Shown here: piece by piece, positions 25,790 through 33,710 of the stretch
How the letters are laid out: every line of letters begins with the position of its first letter
How positions within the stretch are numbered: the first letter of the stretch is position 1
Assembly (NCBI RefSeq): GCF_031348265.1
Contig: NZ_CP133771.1
Span: forward strand, 6,820,001 to 6,884,000
DNA: 64,000 nt
Source of the DNA: Streptomyces collinus
GTDB taxonomy: Bacteria; Actinomycetota; Actinomycetes; Streptomycetales; Streptomycetaceae
Reading direction: 5' to 3'
Translations under genes and position numbers: made by a program
Notes under the pieces: model-generated
Seen by the model: only the letters and a program-made list of their open reading frames with translations
The model's database searches: none
Told to the model about the DNA's origin: nothing

Positions 25790-27307
25790 TCAGAGGTCCC
25801 GTTGTTCCAGGGGCTTGGTCGCCGGGCCCTGGATCACCTTGCCGTCCGTGTCGAAGCGGGAGCCGTGGCAGGGGCACTCCCAGGCCCGTTCGGCGGCGTT
25901 GAAGTCGACCAGGCAGCCCAGGTGGGTGCAGCGTGCGGAGACGGCGTGCAGTCCGCCGTCGTCGTCCCGGTACACCGCGACCCGGTGGCCGTCGGCCCGG
26001 ACCACCGCGCCCTCGCCGGGCGGCAGGGACTCCACGGGCGGCGCGGGCCGCAGCCGGTCGCCCACGAAGTGCCCGGCGACCTTGGCCTGTGTCTTGAGGA
26101 ACGCCGGCGCCTCCCGCAGCGCGGACTTCACACGGCGCGGGTCGTACAGCCCGCTCCACTCGCACTCCTCGCCCGTGATCTGCGCGGTCAGCAGCCGGCC
26201 CGCCATGATGCCGCCGGTCATGCCCCAGCCGCCGAAGCCGGTGGCCACATAGGCGTGCCGGGCGCCCGGGTGCAGCGGGCCGACCATCGGCACGGTGTCC
26301 GTGGGCTCCGTGTCCTGGGTGGCCCACCGGTGGGTGACCTCCAGGTCCGGGAAGTGGCCGGTGGCCCAGGCGGTGAGGCGATCGAAACGGGCCCGCGGGT
26401 CGCTCGTGCCCGGAGTGAAGTGCTCGCCGGTGACGATGAGCAGCCGCCGGCCGCTCTCGTGGGGCGCGGTACGCACCGAGCGGGTGTCCTCGTCGGGCGT
26501 GATGAACATGCCGTCCGGGTCCCGGTCCGCGGGGATCGTCCCGGCGACGACCAGCTCGCGGCGCGTGGAGAGGCGGGCGAAGAGCAGGGCCCGGTCGAAG
26601 ATCGGGTAGTGCGTCGCGACGACGACGTCCCGGGCCCGGACCGTCGCCCCGGTCGTGGTCGACAGCCTGCACGGTTCGCCCTCGTCCAGGCCGAGGACGG
26701 TGGTCTCCTCGTAGATCCGCCCCCCGCGTTCGACCAGGTCGGCGGCGAGGGCCAGCAGGTACTTGCGGGGGTGGAACTGGGCCTGTCCGGTGACCTCGAC
26801 GGCGCCCGCCACCGGGAAGGGCAGCCCGGTCTCCGTGACGAACGAGGCGGGCAGCCCGGCCTCGGCCGCGGCCCGTGCCTCGGCGCGCAGTTCCTCCACG
26901 CGGCTCGCGTCGACGGCGTAGGTGTAGGCGCTCCTGGTCTCCCACTCGCAGTCGACGCCCAGCTCCCGGGCGATCCGGGCGGCGTGCTCGATCGCCTCCG
27001 ACTGCGAACGCGCGTACAGCCTGGCGCCCTCGGGGCCGCGGGTGCGCCGCAGCTTGTCGTAGACGAGCGTGTGCAGGGCGGTGACCTTGGCGGTGGTGTG
27101 CCCGGTGACGCCGGCCGCGACCCGCCCGGCCTCCAGCACGGCCACGCTCCGCCCGGCCCGCGCCAGCTCCCACGCCGTGGACAGCCCGGCGATCCCCGCG
27201 CCGATCACCGCCACGTCGACCTCCACGTCCTCCGTGAGGGCCGGGTGGCGGCCGTCCGGCGCCGTGTCGAGCCAGTACGAGCTGCTGACCTGCTGCTTCT
27301 CGCTCAT
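25790..27307 (-). CDS. FAD-dependent amino-acid-oxidase-like protein with C-terminal Rieske domain
   Basis: A 505-residue fusion. Residues ~28-390 are a DAO-type flavoprotein with VAVIGAGIAGLSTAWELARAG, the TGHTTAKVTALH segment and the C-terminal flavin contact YVATGFGGWGMTGGIMAG. Residues ~415-505 are a Rieske [2Fe-2S] domain with both ligand pairs, CTHLGC and CPCHGS. This architecture is recurrent in actinobacteria and cyanobacteria, where the iron-sulfur cluster would pass electrons from the flavin; the substrate is unknown. No signal peptide is seen. ATG at 27307 has only a weak upstream purine stretch. The divergent ArsR gene and the repeats between them suggest linked regulation. Confidence 0.88.
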   Translation of the reverse strand: MSEKQQVSSSYWLDTAPDGRHPALTEDVEVDVAVIGAGIAGLSTAWELARAGRSVAVLEAGRVAAGVTGHTTAKVTALHTLVYDKLRRTRGPEGARLYARSQSEAIEHAARIARELGVDCEWETRSAYTYAVDASRVEELRAEARAAAEAGLPASFVTETGLPFPVAGAVEVTGQAQFHPRKYLLALAADLVERGGRIYEETTVLGLDEGEPCRLSTTTGATVRARDVVVATHYPIFDRALLFARLSTRRELVVAGTIPADRDPDGMFITPDEDTRSVRTAPHESGRRLLIVTGEHFTPGTSDPRARFDRLTAWATGHFPDLEVTHRWATQDTEPTDTVPMVGPLHPGARHAYVATGFGGWGMTGGIMAGRLLTAQITGEECEWSGLYDPRRVKSALREAPAFLKTQAKVAGHFVGDRLRPAPPVESLPPGEGAVVRADGHRVAVYRDDDGGLHAVSARCTHLGCLVDFNAAERAWECPCHGSRFDTDGKVIQGPATKPLEQRDL

Positions 27308-27346
27308 GGTCGCCGAGTACCCCCGTCCGTCCGCTTCAGTGTCGGA

Positions 27347-27402
27347 CGGGTCGCTCCACCGGTCGGGCGGGTCGCTTCACAGATCCCGGCGGGTCGCTTT
27401 AC
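27347..27402 (+). repeat. Three 13-bp direct repeats before the ArsR promoter
   Basis: CGGGTCGCTCCAC (27347-27359), CGGGTCGCTTCAC (27368-27380) and CGGGTCGCTTTAC (27390-27402) are spaced 21 and 22 bp apart, close to two helical turns. The third overlaps the putative -35 element of the ArsR promoter. Such phasing fits cooperative binding of a regulator acting on the ArsR operon and possibly on the divergent flavin/Rieske gene. Confidence 0.6.
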
Positions 27403-27443
27403 GGACGGGGCGGGCAGGGATAACGTACAACCAAATGGTTGTA
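27398..27443 (+). promoter_or_regulatory. Putative leaderless promoter and ArsR operator
   Basis: TTTACG (27398-27403) and TAACGT (27421-27426) are separated by 17 bp and resemble the housekeeping sigma consensus. The expected transcription start falls at or next to the A of the ATG (27435), so the mRNA would be leaderless; no ribosome binding site is present. The inverted repeat TACAACCA-AA-TGGTTGTA (27426-27443) covers the start site and first codons, a natural position for autorepression by the ArsR-type product. Confidence 0.6.
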
Positions 27444-27809
27444 GATGAGCTGAGCGACGAGACGGTGGACCGGCTGTTCCACGCACTGGCCGACACCACG
27501 CGCCGGGACATACTTCGCCGCTGCGTGCGCGGGGAGCTGTCGGTGTCCCGGCTGGCCGAGGCCTACGCGATGAGCTTCGCCGCGGTGCAGAAGCACGTGG
27601 CGGTGCTGGAACGGGCCGGTCTGGTCACCAAGCAGCGCAGCGGACGGGAGCAGCTCGTGCGCACCGACCCCGACGTGGTGGGCCGCGCGCGCCAGGCCCT
27701 GGACGAACTGGAGTCCGCGTGGCGCGGGCGCGTGGACCGGATGGCCCGGCTGCTCGCCGAGGACCCCGGAACCGAAGAGAACGACACGACGGAAGGACCC
27801 GAGCGATGA
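27435..27809 (+). CDS. ArsR-family transcriptional regulator
   Basis: A 124-residue winged-helix regulator. The HTH core is VDRLFHALADTTRRDILRRC followed by LSVSRLAEAYAMSFAAVQKHVAVLERAGLV and the wing TKQRSGREQLVRTD. No paired Cys or His metal-binding motif is visible, so this belongs to the metal-independent ArsR group that is typically paired with SRPBCC proteins. The ATG at 27435 lies inside the palindrome TACAACCA-AA-TGGTTGTA and lacks a ribosome binding site. The downstream SRPBCC gene overlaps by four bases (ATGA), so the two are co-translated and probably respond to the same small molecule. Confidence 0.9.
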   Translation: MVVDELSDETVDRLFHALADTTRRDILRRCVRGELSVSRLAEAYAMSFAAVQKHVAVLERAGLVTKQRSGREQLVRTDPDVVGRARQALDELESAWRGRVDRMARLLAEDPGTEENDTTEGPER

Positions 27810-28291
27810 GTGTCACCAGTGTCGACAAGGACCTCGATCACCTCACCCTCACCCTGATCGCCGACTTCGCCGCCCCGGTCGAACGGGTGTGGCGGCTGTG
27901 GGCCGACCCCCGGCAGCTGGAGCGCTGGTGGGGCCCGCCGACCTACCCGGCGACGGTGGAGGAGCACGACCTGACCCCCGGCGGAGAGGTCACCTACTAC
28001 ATGACCGGCCCGGAGGGCGACCGGCACCGCGGCTGGTGGCGGATCACCTCGGTCAGTGAGCCGACGGCCCTGGAGTTCACCGACGGATTCGCCGACGACG
28101 ACGGCAAGCCCAAGGACGACATGCCGACCATGTCCGTGACAGTGCGGCTCAGCGAGCACGGCGGCGGCACCCGGATGGAGATGCGCTCCCTGTTCGACAC
28201 CCGGGAGCAGATGGACCAGCTGGTCACCATGGGCATGGAGGAGGGCCTCAAGGAGGCCGTCGGCCAGATCGACGCCCTGCTCGCGGCCTGA
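27806..28291 (+). CDS. SRPBCC/AHSA1 domain protein
   Basis: A 161-residue START-like fold protein of the AHSA1 (Aha1 C-terminal-like) family. It shows the typical ADFAAPVERVWRLWADPRQLERWWGPPTYP start, the GGEVTYYMTGPEG strand pair, and the long C-terminal helix MDQLVTMGMEEGLKEAVGQIDALL. These proteins bind hydrophobic ligands or aid protein folding; the ligand here is unknown. It overlaps the ArsR-type gene by four bases, a very common pairing in which the regulator controls the SRPBCC gene. Confidence 0.9.
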   Translation: MSVTSVDKDLDHLTLTLIADFAAPVERVWRLWADPRQLERWWGPPTYPATVEEHDLTPGGEVTYYMTGPEGDRHRGWWRITSVSEPTALEFTDGFADDDGKPKDDMPTMSVTVRLSEHGGGTRMEMRSLFDTREQMDQLVTMGMEEGLKEAVGQIDALLAA

Positions 28292-28329
28292 CCGGCGGAT
28301 CAGGGCCGCTCCAGCAGTCGCCCGGCGGG

Positions 28330-28370
28330 CCGGCCGGGGCGCCGGGCTTCGCACCCGCCGCCCCGGCCGG
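28330..28370. terminator. Bidirectional terminator between SRPBCC and PhoX-like genes
   Basis: Arms 28330-28341 (CCGGCCGGGGCG) and 28359-28370 (CGCCCCGGCCGG) pair perfectly over 12 bp, and the loop can pair internally (CGGG/CCCG). It is located between two convergent genes, 39 bp past the SRPBCC stop and 13 bp past the PhoX-like stop. Confidence 0.7.
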
Positions 28371-28382
28371 GCGGAGTGCCTG

Positions 28383-29765
28383 CTAGCGGCGCCAGGGGCC
28401 CGTCACCGCGAACGTGGTGCCGGGCCGGTAGCAGTTGACATACATCGTGTCGCCGTCGGGGGAGAAGGTCACCCCGGCGAACTCGCCCCACTCGGGCTGC
28501 TGCTCGGTGCCGATGTTCTGCCGGTTGCGCGCCATCGCGTAGACCTCGCCGCGCCGGGTGACCCCGTAGACGTGCTGGGCGCCGTCGCCGTCCTCGCAGA
28601 CCATGAGGCCGCCGCTGGGGGCCAGGCAGATGTTGTCCGGCGACTCGCCCGGCAGCTGCACATCGGTGTCCGGGCCGAAGACGATCACCAGGGTGAGCCG
28701 GCGGCGCTCCGGGTCGTAGCGCCAGACCTGCCCGAAGTGGTCGGCGGCCGAACCGTCCGACCGGCGCGCGAAGGACGACACGAAGTACACCGAACGGCCG
28801 CCCCAGTAGCAGCCCTCCAGCTTCTGCGCGTGCGTGATGCCCTTGCGGCCGAAGTCCTGGAACCGGATCGGCGTCTGCGCGGCCTGCGGGTCCGGGACGT
28901 CGACCCACTCGATCTTGTCGAACTCGGCGCCGACGTCCTGGATGGACGACAGGTCCGGTACCCCGGGCACGCGCATGGCCTGGAGCCGGCCGCCCGCGCG
29001 CAGCGAACCCCTGCCGCCCAGCGGCCGGTCGGGCAGGAAGCGGTAGAAGAGACCGAAGGGCTTCTCGAAGGCGTCCTCGGTCTCGTAGACCACGCCCCGC
29101 CGGGGGTCGACGGCGATCGCCTCGTGCGCGAAGCGGCCCATCGCGGTCAGCGGCACGGCCCCGGTGCGGTGCGGGTCGGCCGGGTCGACCTCGAAGATGA
29201 AGCCGTGGTCCTTGGTGTAGCCGTTGGTGCCGGCCTTGTCCTCGGTCTCCTCGCAGGTCAGCCAGGTGTCCCAAGGGGTGGGCCCGCCCGCGCAGTTCAC
29301 CGCCGTACCGGCGATGGCGACGCGTTCCGACCGGACCCGGTTGTGGGAGTCCAGCGTCAGGGCGGTACAGCCGCCCTTGCCGGCCGGGTCGTAGGTGAGG
29401 CCCTCGACGGTGGGGACCGGGGCCTTGCCGTCGGCGCGGTTCTCGTGGTTGCGGACCAGGTGGACCCGGCCGCCTCTGCCTCCGAAGGCCGCCATGCCGT
29501 CGTGGTTGGAGGGCACCCGGCCCTCTCCGGAGCGGAGTTCGTCTCCCTCGCGGGAGAGGATCCGGTAGCGGAAACCTTCCGGCAGGTCGAGGACGCCCTT
29601 CGGGTCGGGGACGAGTGGTCCATAGCCGGTGCGGCCGAGGCCCTGTGCGGCGGCGGTGCCGGCGAAGAGTTCGGACAGGGCGCCGGAGAACGCGATCCCG
29701 ACGCCCAAGGCGCCTGTTCCGGCGAGCATCTGACGTCGTGTTGCGGAGCGACCGGATGCGGTCAT
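28383..29765 (-). CDS. PhoX-like phosphatase (DUF839), Tat-exported
   Basis: A 460-residue predicted secreted protein of the PhoX/DUF839 family, calcium- and iron-dependent alkaline phosphatases. The N-terminus has a Tat-like signal: ATRRQMLAGTGALGVGIAFSGAL, with twin Arg followed by a hydrophobic stretch and an AAAQG end. Family blocks include RNHENRADGK, GGPTPWDTWLTCEET, KDHGFIFEVDP, GRFAHEAIAVDPRRGVVYETED, and PDNICLAPSGGLMVCEDGDG, with the Glu/Cys residues typical of PhoX metal sites. ATG at 29765 has AGGAAGG upstream. It probably releases phosphate from organic esters outside the cell. No PHO box could be identified with confidence in the short 90-bp upstream gap. Confidence 0.86.
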   Translation of the reverse strand: MTASGRSATRRQMLAGTGALGVGIAFSGALSELFAGTAAAQGLGRTGYGPLVPDPKGVLDLPEGFRYRILSREGDELRSGEGRVPSNHDGMAAFGGRGGRVHLVRNHENRADGKAPVPTVEGLTYDPAGKGGCTALTLDSHNRVRSERVAIAGTAVNCAGGPTPWDTWLTCEETEDKAGTNGYTKDHGFIFEVDPADPHRTGAVPLTAMGRFAHEAIAVDPRRGVVYETEDAFEKPFGLFYRFLPDRPLGGRGSLRAGGRLQAMRVPGVPDLSSIQDVGAEFDKIEWVDVPDPQAAQTPIRFQDFGRKGITHAQKLEGCYWGGRSVYFVSSFARRSDGSAADHFGQVWRYDPERRRLTLVIVFGPDTDVQLPGESPDNICLAPSGGLMVCEDGDGAQHVYGVTRRGEVYAMARNRQNIGTEQQPEWGEFAGVTFSPDGDTMYVNCYRPGTTFAVTGPWRR

Positions 29766-29855
29766 GGGGAAACCTTCCTGCTGGCGGACAGGAACTGTGA
29801 TCCCGCTGTGTCTATCACCTGGTGCGGGCGGCGGGAACCACGCGCGTAGCACGGG

Positions 29856-30761
29856 TCACTGCTCTACGGCGCGCCGCAGCTGTTCCATGGCCTCTTCGGC
29901 CTGTTCCCTGCGGTCGACGGCGCCCTCCGCGATCTCCGCTTGTCCCGCCGCCTCGGCGTGTCCTGAGGCCGCCTCGGCGTGTCCTGAGGCCTGCGCGGCG
30001 GGCTGCTGGCCCCGTTCCAGGAACCGCAGGAGTTCCACCGGAATGGGCAGGACCAGCGTGGAGTTCTTCTCCGCCGCCACCGCCATGACGGTCTGCAGCA
30101 GCCGGAGCTGGAGTGCCGAGGGCGTGTCGGCCATCTGGCGGGCGGCCTGGGCCAGCTTCTTGGAGGCCTGGTACTCGGCGTCGGCGTTGATCAGCCGGGC
30201 CCGCCGCTCCCGGTCGGCCTCGGCCTGGCGGGCCATCGAGCGCTTCATGGTGTCCGGCAGGGAGACGTCCTTGATCTCCACGCGGTCGATGGTCACGCCC
30301 CACTCCACGGCCGGGCTGTCGATCATCAGCTCCAGGCCCTGGTTGAGCTTCTCCCGGTTGGACAGCAGGTCGTCCAGCTCGCTCTTGCCGATGATCGAGC
30401 GCAGCGAGGTCTGGGCCATCTGCGAGACGGCGAAGCGGTAGTCCTCGACGTTGACGATCGCGGCCGCCGGGTCCACGACCTTGAAGTACACCACCGCGTC
30501 GACCCGCACGGTCACGTTGTCGCGGGTGATGCCCTCCTGGGCGGGGATCGGCATGGTCACGATCTGCAGGTTGACCTTGCGCATCCGGTCCACCGCGGGG
30601 ACCACGAGGTTGAATCCGGGCCGCCGCACGTCCCCGTGCAGGCGGCCGAGCCGGAAGACGACCCCGCGCTCGTACTGCTTGACGACCCGCGCAGCGGAGG
30701 CCACGTACACCAGCGCGCCGGCCCCGACGGCGGCCACCACGCCGACCAGCTCTTCGACCAT
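29856..30761 (-). CDS. SPFH/band-7 slipin-like protein
   Basis: A 301-residue membrane-associated scaffold protein. One N-terminal membrane helix (VEELVGVVAAVGAGALVYVA) is followed by the SPFH domain: KQYERGVVFRLGRL, PGFNLVVPAVDRMRKVNLQI, the conserved slipin strand VRVDAVVYFKVVDP, and the coiled-coil region MKRSMARQAEADRERRARLINADAEYQ. The C-terminal tail carries two perfect 21-bp duplications encoding ASGHAEA twice. ATG at 30761 has GGGAGG upstream. Slipins form membrane microdomains; no NfeD partner gene is next to it. Confidence 0.9.
   Translation of the reverse strand: MVEELVGVVAAVGAGALVYVASAARVVKQYERGVVFRLGRLHGDVRRPGFNLVVPAVDRMRKVNLQIVTMPIPAQEGITRDNVTVRVDAVVYFKVVDPAAAIVNVEDYRFAVSQMAQTSLRSIIGKSELDDLLSNREKLNQGLELMIDSPAVEWGVTIDRVEIKDVSLPDTMKRSMARQAEADRERRARLINADAEYQASKKLAQAARQMADTPSALQLRLLQTVMAVAAEKNSTLVLPIPVELLRFLERGQQPAAQASGHAEAASGHAEAAGQAEIAEGAVDRREQAEEAMEQLRRAVEQ
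29950..29991. repeat. Two perfect 21-bp tandem repeats in the slipin gene
   Basis: Units 29950-29970 and 29971-29991 are identical and encode in frame two copies of a seven-residue ASGHAEA unit in the C-terminal tail. Likely a recent slippage duplication. Confidence 0.9.
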
Positions 30762-30873
30762 GCCGACCTCCCGGTTCAGAGGTCCGAATCCGTCTGCTCA
30801 TGTAACGATATGCCCGAAATGGGGCGCGGGGCCATGCCCCTGGACCCGGGCCGGAACGGGGGCGGACGCACGC

Positions 30874-30905
30874 GGCCCGGGGTGCGCGGGTGCGCACCCC
30901 GGGCC
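30874..30905 (-). terminator. Terminator of the carbonic anhydrase-SulP operon
   Basis: Arms GGCCCGGGGTGCGC (30874-30887) and GCGCACCCCGGGCC (30892-30905) form a perfect 14-bp stem with a four-base loop, starting 25 bp past the SulP stop. Confidence 0.8.
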
Positions 30906-30930
30906 AGGGCCGGGTCACCGGGATGGGCGG

Positions 30931-32412
30931 CTAGGCGGTGACCTTCTCCGCCGGGGCCTCCTCGGGCTCCGTGACCTTCACGGGCTCGGTGCCCGTCGCG
31001 CTGTGGCGTGCGGCCCAGTTCTCCAGGGCCGTACGGCAGGCGTGGTCGAGGTGGTGCAGGCCGGAGAGGTCCAGCTCGACCGGGCGGTCCTGCGGCAGGC
31101 CCTCCAGGCTGTCGAGGATCTTCGGCAGTCGCAGGAAGGTCGCGTTGCCGGACAGGTACGCCTGGATCGGGCCGGCGCCCTTGTCGATGATCTCCATCTT
31201 GATGTGCGAGGCCTCCCAGGCGGTCTTGACGACCGACAGGGCCAGACCGATGAGCACGCCCTCGAACATGTTCACCGCGACGATCGACACGGCGGTGACG
31301 ACCAGGATGAGCGCCTCACCGCGGTGCTCCCTCCACAGCGGCACGATCTTGGCGAACGGGATGAGCTTCCATCCCGCGTGGACCAGGATGCCGGCGAGGG
31401 CGGGCAGCGGGATCAGGGCCAGCGTGGACGGCAGCAGCGCGGCGAACAGCAGCAGCCACACGCCGTGCATCACCCGGGAGGCCTTGGTCCGGGCACCCGC
31501 GCTGACGTTGGCGGAGCTGCGGACGATGACCGCGGTCATCGGCAGTGCGCCGAGCACACCGCAGATCGTGTTGCCCGCGCCCTGCGCCATCAGCTCCTTG
31601 TCGTACTGGGTGCGCGGGCCGTCGTGCAGCCGGTCCACCGCGGCGGCGCTGAACAGGCTCTCGGCGGAGGCGATCAGGGTGAAGGCGATGATCGTGCCGA
31701 TGATGCCGACGCCCACGCCGCCGAAGGTGTCCAGGCCGGGCGGCTGGATGGAGCCCAGCAGGCCCTTGACCTCGACCGTGGCGACCGGCAGGTCGAAGAC
31801 GGCGTTGGCCGCGATCGCCAGGATCACCGCGGCGAGCGCTCCGGGCACGGCCTGTGCCTTCTTCGGCAGCTTCTTCCACAGCACCATCACCGCGATGGTG
31901 GCCGCGCCGAGCGCGAGGGAGGTGAGCGCCGCCGTGCTGCCGGCCGCGTCGACGGCGGCACCGGGCAGGCCCAGGATCTTGTCGATGCCGGAGGCGGGTG
32001 CCTTCAGCCCGGCCGTCGCATACAGCTGACCGGCTATGAGTACCAGACCGATTCCGGCCAGCATGCCCTCGACGACCGAGACCGAGATCGCGCGGAACCA
32101 GCGGCCGAGCTTCAGCGCGCCCATGATCAGCTGGAGCAGACCGGCGGCCAGCACGATGATGCCGAGCGCGGGCAGTCCGTACTCCTGGACCGCCTCGAAG
32201 ACGAGCACGGTCAGACCGGCGGCCGGTCCGGACACCTGCAGGCTGCTGCCCGGCAGGAATCCGGTGATGAGGCCGCCCACGATGCCGGTGACCAGGCCGA
32301 GTTCGGCCGGGACGCCGGAGGCCACGGCCACGCCCACGCACAGCGGGAGCGCGACCAGGAACACGACGAGCGAGGCGGTGAAGTCCTGCCTGAGGTAAGG
32401 GAACTTGGTCAT
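30931..32412 (-). CDS. SulP-family anion transporter with STAS domain
   Basis: A 493-residue membrane transporter of the SulP (SLC26) family. It starts LRQDFTASLVVFLVALPLCVGVAVASGVPAELGLVTGIVGG, the usual first helices, continues with about 12-14 helices including the PMTAVIVRSSANVSAGARTKASR motif, and ends in a cytoplasmic STAS-like domain (~400-480; DRPVELDLSGLHHLDHACRTALENW). The gene follows carbonic anhydrase after 8 bp, so the likely cargo is bicarbonate, as for BicA-type transporters, though sulfate is possible by family. ATG at 32412 has GAGGGG upstream. Confidence 0.92.
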   Translation of the reverse strand: MTKFPYLRQDFTASLVVFLVALPLCVGVAVASGVPAELGLVTGIVGGLITGFLPGSSLQVSGPAAGLTVLVFEAVQEYGLPALGIIVLAAGLLQLIMGALKLGRWFRAISVSVVEGMLAGIGLVLIAGQLYATAGLKAPASGIDKILGLPGAAVDAAGSTAALTSLALGAATIAVMVLWKKLPKKAQAVPGALAAVILAIAANAVFDLPVATVEVKGLLGSIQPPGLDTFGGVGVGIIGTIIAFTLIASAESLFSAAAVDRLHDGPRTQYDKELMAQGAGNTICGVLGALPMTAVIVRSSANVSAGARTKASRVMHGVWLLLFAALLPSTLALIPLPALAGILVHAGWKLIPFAKIVPLWREHRGEALILVVTAVSIVAVNMFEGVLIGLALSVVKTAWEASHIKMEIIDKGAGPIQAYLSGNATFLRLPKILDSLEGLPQDRPVELDLSGLHHLDHACRTALENWAARHSATGTEPVKVTEPEEAPAEKVTA

Positions 32413-32420
32413 GGTGCCCC

Positions 32421-33002
32421 TCACAGCTTCTCGAAGGTGTCGGTGTCCGCGCGGTGTTCGCGCACGGTCCCGGTGTGGACCTCGTAGAACCAGGCGCGCA
32501 GGCCGAGACGGCCCTCCGCCAGTCGGCGCTCCACGCAGGGGTAGGAGCGCAGCCGGAGCACCTGGGTGAGGGCGTGGTTCTGCACGGCCTCGGTGACCGT
32601 CGGGTCGGCCGGGTTCGAGCACGTGGGCTCGTCGGCCGCGCGGGCGAGCCAGTCGCGCACCGCCGGTACGGCGGCGAGGTCGTCGCCGCGTACCACCGCG
32701 CCCACGGCGCCGCAGTGCGAGTGGCCGCAGACCACGATCTCCTTGACGCCGAGGACCTCCACGGCGTACTCGATCGTGGCCGCCTCCGAGGTGGGGTGGT
32801 CGAAGGAGTGCGGGGGAACGACGTTGCCCGCGGTGCGCAGCTCGAAGAGCTCGCCGGGACGGGCGCCCGTGATCAGGGCCGGTACGACCCTGGAGTCGGA
32901 GCAGGTGATGAACAGGACGTCGGGGGACTGGCCCTCGGCGAGGTGGGCGAACTCCTCAGGGCGCTGTCCGAAGGTGCGGGCGTTGTCGATGAGGGGTTGC
33001 AT
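32421..33002 (-). CDS. Beta-class carbonic anhydrase
   Basis: A 193-residue zinc enzyme that interconverts CO2 and bicarbonate. The zinc ligands are Cys34, His94 and Cys97 (FITCSDSR and VVCGHSHCGA), with the catalytic dyad Asp36-Arg38. The Gly-rich and hydrophobic pocket residues (ELFELRTAGNVVP) are present, and the length is normal. The downstream SulP gene starts 8 bp after the stop; the pair would make and move bicarbonate. The ATG at 33002 follows a GGAGGAG stretch that is rather far (about 12 bases), so the start is likely but not certain. Confidence 0.93.
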   Translation of the reverse strand: MQPLIDNARTFGQRPEEFAHLAEGQSPDVLFITCSDSRVVPALITGARPGELFELRTAGNVVPPHSFDHPTSEAATIEYAVEVLGVKEIVVCGHSHCGAVGAVVRGDDLAAVPAVRDWLARAADEPTCSNPADPTVTEAVQNHALTQVLRLRSYPCVERRLAEGRLGLRAWFYEVHTGTVREHRADTDTFEKL

Positions 33003-33082
33003 GAGTGTGGTGACTCCTCCTGGCGCGCAGTGGGGGCGCGTCGGACGGGCATGACAGAGGGTGGGGGGAACTGCGTTGCCGC

Positions 33083-33511
33083 TCAGCAGCGAAAGACCTG
33101 CAGTGCTGCCGGGGTGTGCGACGTCGAGGATCTCGACGCGCGGTGGTGCGCGGCGCCGGGTCTGACCGGTTCCTGTGCCGTCGGCTGGATGTGCCGCCGC
33201 AAGGGCCGCTCGGGCGCCGAGGGCGCCGAGTCGGCGGTGTGGGACCGGTCGCGGGTCCGCAGGGGACCGGTCGGGTCCCCGTGGTGTCCGGCGCGGCAGT
33301 CGGCCATCTCGTCGCGCAGAGCCTTCCCCGGGGACTTGTGTCCGGGGCGCGAGGACTTGCCGGAAGGCTTGGTTCCGGGCTGAGCGTTGGCCTCGGCTTG
33401 GCTCTGCGTGTGCGCGGATGCGAAGGATGCGGTCGGTGCGAAGAACTGAAGGGCGAGCAGGACGGCGGCGAGGAGCGAAACCACGGTCCGTGCCGTCGTA
33501 CCTCGGTACAT
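33083..33511 (-). CDS. Small basic secreted protein, unknown function
   Basis: A 142-residue predicted exported protein. The signal peptide is clear: RGTTARTVVSLLAAVLLALQFFAPTASFASA with AxA-type cleavage near residue 33. The mature part is polar, Arg/Pro/Ser/His-rich and probably disordered, with a single pair of Cys (Cys72 region and C-terminal Cys). ATG at 33511 has AAGGGGG upstream. No family is recognised. It lies between the AFG1-type ATPase gene and the carbonic anhydrase gene on the same strand, preceded by several inverted repeats (33548-33613). Confidence 0.65.
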   Translation of the reverse strand: MYRGTTARTVVSLLAAVLLALQFFAPTASFASAHTQSQAEANAQPGTKPSGKSSRPGHKSPGKALRDEMADCRAGHHGDPTGPLRTRDRSHTADSAPSAPERPLRRHIQPTAQEPVRPGAAHHRASRSSTSHTPAALQVFRC

Positions 33512-33547
33512 GCGCCCCCCTTCAGGTGCTTCACACGTCTAGTGCGG

Positions 33548-33613
33548 ACCAACGGTTGGTCAACGGCTGGTCAAGAAACACGTTAACCCTGCAAGGTCGT
33601 TTGCAGGGTTAAC
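33548..33613. promoter_or_regulatory. Two inverted repeats upstream of the small secreted protein gene
   Basis: ACCAAC-G-GTTGGT (33548-33560) overlaps the tandem phrase GGTTGGTCAACGGCTGGTCA. The second repeat has GTTAACCCTGCAA (33582-33594) pairing perfectly with TTGCAGGGTTAAC (33601-33613) around GGTCGT. The region is unusually A+T-rich for this genome. It is 98 bp past the AFG1-type stop, so the second repeat may be its terminator, while the first could be an operator of the secreted-protein gene. Confidence 0.5.
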
Positions 33614-33710
33614 TTAACGTTTCAAGCTGAAGAGAGCCTGAAAACCGCGGGTGGACTGGCTTGAACAGGCCCTTCCCCCCGGGCGGTTGGCACGGTATTG
33701 GGGGTAGTCG

